Shown one piece after another: positions 51,209 to 53,550 of a stretch of DNA of 53,550 bases. The stretch is from Clostridiales bacterium. Its GTDB lineage: Bacteria; Bacillota; Clostridia; Oscillospirales; Acutalibacteraceae. The translations under genes were made by a program, and so were the position numbers. Every line of letters starts with the position of its first letter. Positions within the stretch are counted from its first letter, which is position 1. The notes beneath the pieces were generated by a model that was not told the origin of the DNA, did not search any database, and saw only the letters and a program-made list of their open reading frames with translations. Where the stretch lies: positions 1 through 53,550 of the forward strand of contig JAILLJ010000042.1 of NCBI GenBank assembly GCA_024693205.1, given 5' to 3'.

Positions 51209-51242
51209 ACCCACTTATCACATACTAAAGTTATACATATTT

Positions 51243-51270
51243 ATTATACTTGTTTTCACGAATATGTCAA
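51243..51270 (-). promoter_or_regulatory. Consensus sigma-A promoter of the membrane protein-YerC-exporter unit
   Basis: On the minus strand TTGACA (51270-51265), 16 nt, TATAAT (51248-51243); both boxes match consensus. Confidence 0.9.
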
Positions 51271-51461
51271 CATCAAAATGGGCATATAAACGATTTTTTA
51301 ATTTAAAACGCGAAACAGATGTGAAAGATGAAAAAAGAAGCATTCTCCACAGCCAAGGCAAGAATCATGTGTCGGGAACATGACCCTCCGTGTTCCTCGT
51401 CAAAATTCATATCACGGTTAGTCCGAGAGCGTTCCCTACAATTTAACAAACAAAAAGAACC
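51271..51461. other. Part of a 525-bp gene-free region
   Basis: The gap 51147-51672 has a promoter and palindrome at its left and repeats, hairpin and terminator at its right. In this middle part I see only an imperfect stem (GGAACA at about 51380-51385 with TGTTCC at 51393-51398). A plus-strand frame (51328-51660) crosses the tandem repeats and has no ribosome site, so I do not call it a gene. Confidence 0.5.
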
Positions 51462-51500
51462 GGGCAGAAAAGCGTTAAAGATATATCACGCTATCTGCCC
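51462..51500 (-). terminator. Long stem-loop, possible second terminator
   Basis: GGGCAGA and AGCGT (51462-51475) pair with ACGCT and TCTGCCC (51488-51500). On the minus strand it is followed by GGTTCTTTTTGTTTG, a weak U-tract, so it may back up the terminator at 51629-51652. Confidence 0.5.
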
Positions 51501-51503
51501 GAT

Positions 51504-51557
51504 TTGTCCGTCGGCACTGCCGACCCCGACTTGTCTGTCGGCACTGCCGACCCCGAC
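51504..51557. repeat. 27-bp GC-rich tandem repeat (two copies plus decayed third)
   Basis: Units 51504-51530 and 51531-51557 differ at one base (TTGTCC/TTGTCT, then GTCGGCACTGCCGACCCCGAC). A partial third unit follows (TTGTCTGGGGCACTGTCCG) and a last TTGTCTG at 51591. Each unit contains the inverted repeat GTCGGC-ACT-GCCGAC, so each forms a small hairpin. Confidence 0.75.
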
Positions 51558-51628
51558 TTGTCTGGGGCACTGTCCGCAATCGACGGCGGCTTGTCTGTTA
51601 TACGGTTTACACATGGAAAAGAGAAAAC

Positions 51629-51652
51629 AAAAAAGCCGCCCTTGCGGACGGC
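51629..51652 (-). terminator. Terminator of the VPATG surface protein gene
   Basis: On the minus strand GCCGTCC-GCAA-GGGCGGC is a 7-bp stem with a GCAA tetraloop, followed by TTTTTTG. Confidence 0.9.
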
Positions 51653-51672
51653 TCATTTGATTTAGAATTAAC

Positions 51673-52323
51673 TTATGCCTCTTTCTTCTTATAGCATACG
51701 AACGCTGCCGCAGCTGCAAGTGAAAGTGTCGCGAAAACTGCGATGGAAGCTGAGGAACCTGTCGCAGGAACGCTAGGAGCCTTTGTTGTCTTCTTTTCCG
51801 GTGTCGGAACGGGAGCAACAGCAGCTTTGCCTGTGTAATAGAAGTTCGCGAACCAGTTGAGGAGCTTGCTCTTGGAAAGCTTCGCATAAACGGCGTCAAC
51901 ATCTACTCCGAGAGCCTTGAGAGCTGCAAAGAAGTATGTTACGATGTCGGACATAACGTTTGACGGAAGAGCAAGTACATCATTAAGAGTAAGAGCTTCG
52001 ATGTTCTGCTTCGCCTCTGCGAAGGAGAGCTTGATAGCCTCGAGGATGTCGCCCTTCTTGAGGGTCTCACCGATCTGGCTCCAGAAATCAGCCGCGCTGG
52101 CTAATTCTGCGCTTGCGTCAGCCTTGGGGGCGTCTGCTACCGCACCTGCGGGAACTGAGAGAGCTTCTTCAACTGCTTCTTTAGCAGCGGCAACCTCTTC
52201 GGGAGCCTTTTCAACAACACTGCTGATAGCATCGGAGAGAGCACCGTCTTCTGCTGCGAAAGCAACTGTTCCCATCGAGAGAACCATGAGTGCTGCGAGG
52301 ATTACACTTAAGAACTTTTTCAT
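51673..52323 (-). CDS. Secreted helical surface protein with VPATG sorting-like C-terminus
   Basis: A 216-residue exported protein. The signal peptide (1-23 or 24) ends AFAAED. The mature part is Ala/Glu-rich and helical (about 25-150) and contains FWSQIGETLKKGDILEAIKL and FFAALKALGVDVDAVYAKL. A Pro/Thr/Lys linker (VPTPEKKTTKAPS) leads to VPATG at 185-189, a hydrophobic stretch and a charged end KKKEA. This tripartite tail is the layout of sortase substrates, with VPATG in place of LPxTG. No sortase is in the window. GAAAGGAATGTTTAGCAA precedes the ATG. It has a consensus promoter and a strong terminator, so it is a single-gene unit, probably well expressed. Confidence 0.85.
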   Translation of the reverse strand: MKKFLSVILAALMVLSMGTVAFAAEDGALSDAISSVVEKAPEEVAAAKEAVEEALSVPAGAVADAPKADASAELASAADFWSQIGETLKKGDILEAIKLSFAEAKQNIEALTLNDVLALPSNVMSDIVTYFFAALKALGVDVDAVYAKLSKSKLLNWFANFYYTGKAAVAPVPTPEKKTTKAPSVPATGSSASIAVFATLSLAAAAAFVCYKKKEA

Positions 52324-52388
52324 TTGCTAAACATTCCTTTCAAAAATATGTAGTTGAACGCACTTGCGCACGCCCTTGTTACATGAGG

Positions 52389-52417
52389 ATTTTATCATGA
52401 GAACATCCCTTTGTCAA
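52389..52417 (-). promoter_or_regulatory. Consensus sigma-A promoter of the VPATG surface protein
   Basis: On the minus strand TTGACA (52417-52412), 17 nt, TAAAAT (52394-52389), followed by a leader of about 60 nt. Confidence 0.9.
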
Positions 52418-52544
52418 TAGTTTTTTTAAAATATTTTCATTATTTTTTGCATTAAAACACCTTATAAACCATTTTATCTGAAATGTTACAAAAAAACCCC
52501 ACAATTGACGTAATTATTGTTTAATTTACACGAACCGTGTCGTA

Positions 52545-53550
52545 TCAGCCGATCTTGATCCTTTCGGTCGTTGAGGAATTGCCCTGATCGAGGTGTGTCC
52601 ACATGAGATAAACATCCGTTTCACCGCTGAGCCAGAACGCATCCGTGCCGCCCGGGATAAGCTGATTCTTGGAAGCGACCTCGGTAAATCCGATCTCTCT
52701 GAGCGCGTTTGCAAACAGCGTCTGCATCGGCAGAGTATCCGTTGCCTTGGGAGCATACGTGGTGATACGCGCTTCCATACAGAAGCATGAACGGTCGTTG
52801 AACTTATAATCGGTCACGTGGCCCTCTACGAATCCGGTCGTCCACCAGTGAGCGCCGTAGGGTCTCTCGAAGAGTTTTACATAGCCCTTGCCGTCGCCGA
52901 AGTTCTGGTAGAAGGACATGCCCATATAGAGCAGATGGTTATCATCGGCGCACTCATAATGCGTTCCGTAGCCCTTACCGGGTTCTCTTGTGTAGACGCC
53001 GACCTCACTGCCGATAAAGATAAATCCGTACTGGCCTTTCCAGCCCTGGATCATCCACTCGAGGTTGTCATATGTGAATTTCGCTCTCCATGTATCGTAG
53101 TGGAGCTGAAGGAGCGGTGACGCCCAGTCATAGAACAGGTTGAATCCGAACTTTCTCTGCCACGGATTGTCCTCAACGTAGAAGAACTTTCCGTCGGGAT
53201 CGTACATATAAGAAACGATCGAGCTGTCGGACATTCCCTCAACTACCTTGAAGTTGTCGGGCGTCTGATTTCCGCCGCTGTTTGACGCGGCTGTTGTCGT
53301 CTCGCCTTTCTTAGTAGTCGTCTCGCCTTTTTTGGTCGTTGACTTTGTGTTCTTTGCGGTAGTCGGTGCGGGCGCTGCCGTCGTCGTTGCCGCGGGAGCC
53401 GTTGTCGTCGCCTTTTTCGTAAACAGGGATGCTAATGTCTTTCTTGTTGTCGTTGTGTCGTCGGCCGCCTTATCTGTCGCGGGAACCGTTGTCGCCGCCT
53501 GATTTGTCGACTGAGCCTGAGTATTTGCGTTAGCGGGGGCTTTTGCCGTC
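52545..53550 (-). CDS. Thr-rich linker protein with DUF4474-like C-terminal domain (5' end outside window)
   Basis: The reading frame is open to the window end, so the N-terminus is missing; 335 codons are visible. The upstream 100 or so residues are a Thr/Ala/Pro/Lys-rich linker, including a duplicated TTTKKGE unit (about 53283-53330 on the minus strand). The C-terminal 230 residues match my recollection of DUF4474: DNPWQRKFGFNLFYDWASPLL, EWMIQGWKGQYGFIFIGSEVGVYT, YECADDNHLLYMGMSFY, and HWWTTGFVEGHVTDY. The function of that domain is not known to me. A signal peptide is expected but not visible. It precedes the VPATG surface protein gene, with a separate promoter for the latter. Confidence 0.75.
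   Translation of the reverse strand, partial: TAKAPANANTQAQSTNQAATTVPATDKAADDTTTTRKTLASLFTKKATTTAPAATTTAAPAPTTAKNTKSTTKKGETTTKKGETTTAASNSGGNQTPDNFKVVEGMSDSSIVSYMYDPDGKFFYVEDNPWQRKFGFNLFYDWASPLLQLHYDTWRAKFTYDNLEWMIQGWKGQYGFIFIGSEVGVYTREPGKGYGTHYECADDNHLLYMGMSFYQNFGDGKGYVKLFERPYGAHWWTTGFVEGHVTDYKFNDRSCFCMEARITTYAPKATDTLPMQTLFANALREIGFTEVASKNQLIPGGTDAFWLSGETDVYLMWTHLDQGNSSTTERIKIG

Noticed and set aside
51504..51600. CRISPR-like array
   Set aside because: The units are contiguous without spacers and only two are intact; there are no cas genes.
51328..51660. 110-codon Cys-rich plus-strand frame
   Set aside because: Its Cys and Pro repeats come from the 27-bp DNA tandem repeat. There is no ribosome site, and its end overlaps the opposite-strand terminator.

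Overview
The window looks like chromosomal DNA of a spore-former-related Gram-positive member of Clostridia (Bacillota), probably an uncultured gut lineage. Support: a dcw cluster of Firmicutes type (mraZ-rsmH-ftsL-PASTA transpeptidase-murE-murF-mraY-ftsW-murG-ftsQ-ftsZ), a pyrH-frr-uppS-cdsA-dxr-rseP-ispG block, strong AGGAGG ribosome sites, sigma-A promoters, BMP-type nucleoside uptake, YitT, YerC, mini-RNase III, PduL used outside a microcompartment, and several secreted proteins with Thr-rich linkers. MurE carries the DNPR motif, so peptidoglycan is probably of the meso-diaminopimelate type. No rRNA, tRNA, CRISPR, phage or transposase gene was seen.

Layout. 1-4.7 kb (minus): nucleoside salvage: xpt, a BMP lipoprotein and its ABC ATPase form one unit; pyrimidine-nucleoside phosphorylase is a second unit, and a 165-bp MITE-like element lies between them. 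4.8-8.2 kb (plus): a radical SAM/SPASM protein and a large membrane protein of unknown role. 8.2-9.1 kb: TPP riboswitch, terminator and thiamine transporter thiT. 9.1-13.5 kb (minus): a Gfo/Idh/MocA oxidoreductase, yitT, mini-RNase III, obgE and a NagD-like HAD phosphatase; an XRE regulator diverges from the HAD gene. 14.1-19.8 kb (minus): ferritin-like protein, PduL, a lipoprotein, and an FHA-proB-proA-membrane protein operon. 19.9-24.1 kb (plus): a four-gene operon with its own promoter and terminator: membrane-anchored SGNH protein, DUF4358 lipoprotein, DHHW protein and a polytopic M28 peptidase. 24.1-37.7 kb (plus): the dcw cluster. 37.7-45.0 kb (minus): a secreted metallophosphoesterase and the pyrH to ispG block. 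45.0-51.3 kb (minus): a second MITE-like element, polysaccharide pyruvyl transferase, a Wzm/Wzt-like ABC exporter, a methyltransferase, YerC and a polytopic membrane protein. 51.3-53.5 kb: a repeat-bearing intergenic region, a surface protein with a VPATG sorting-like tail, and the end of a Thr-rich DUF4474 protein.

Together: most of the window serves envelope growth. Precursor synthesis (murE, murF, mraY, murG), lipid carrier supply (dxr, ispG, uppS), phospholipid synthesis (cdsA), division (ftsL, ftsQ, ftsW, ftsZ) and glycan export are clustered, with salvage and vitamin uptake alongside. The parts I find least explained are the SGNH/DUF4358/DHHW/M28 operon, whose peptidase has a membrane hairpin between two predicted metal ligands, and the two MITE-like elements, whose edges provide stop codons for adjacent genes.
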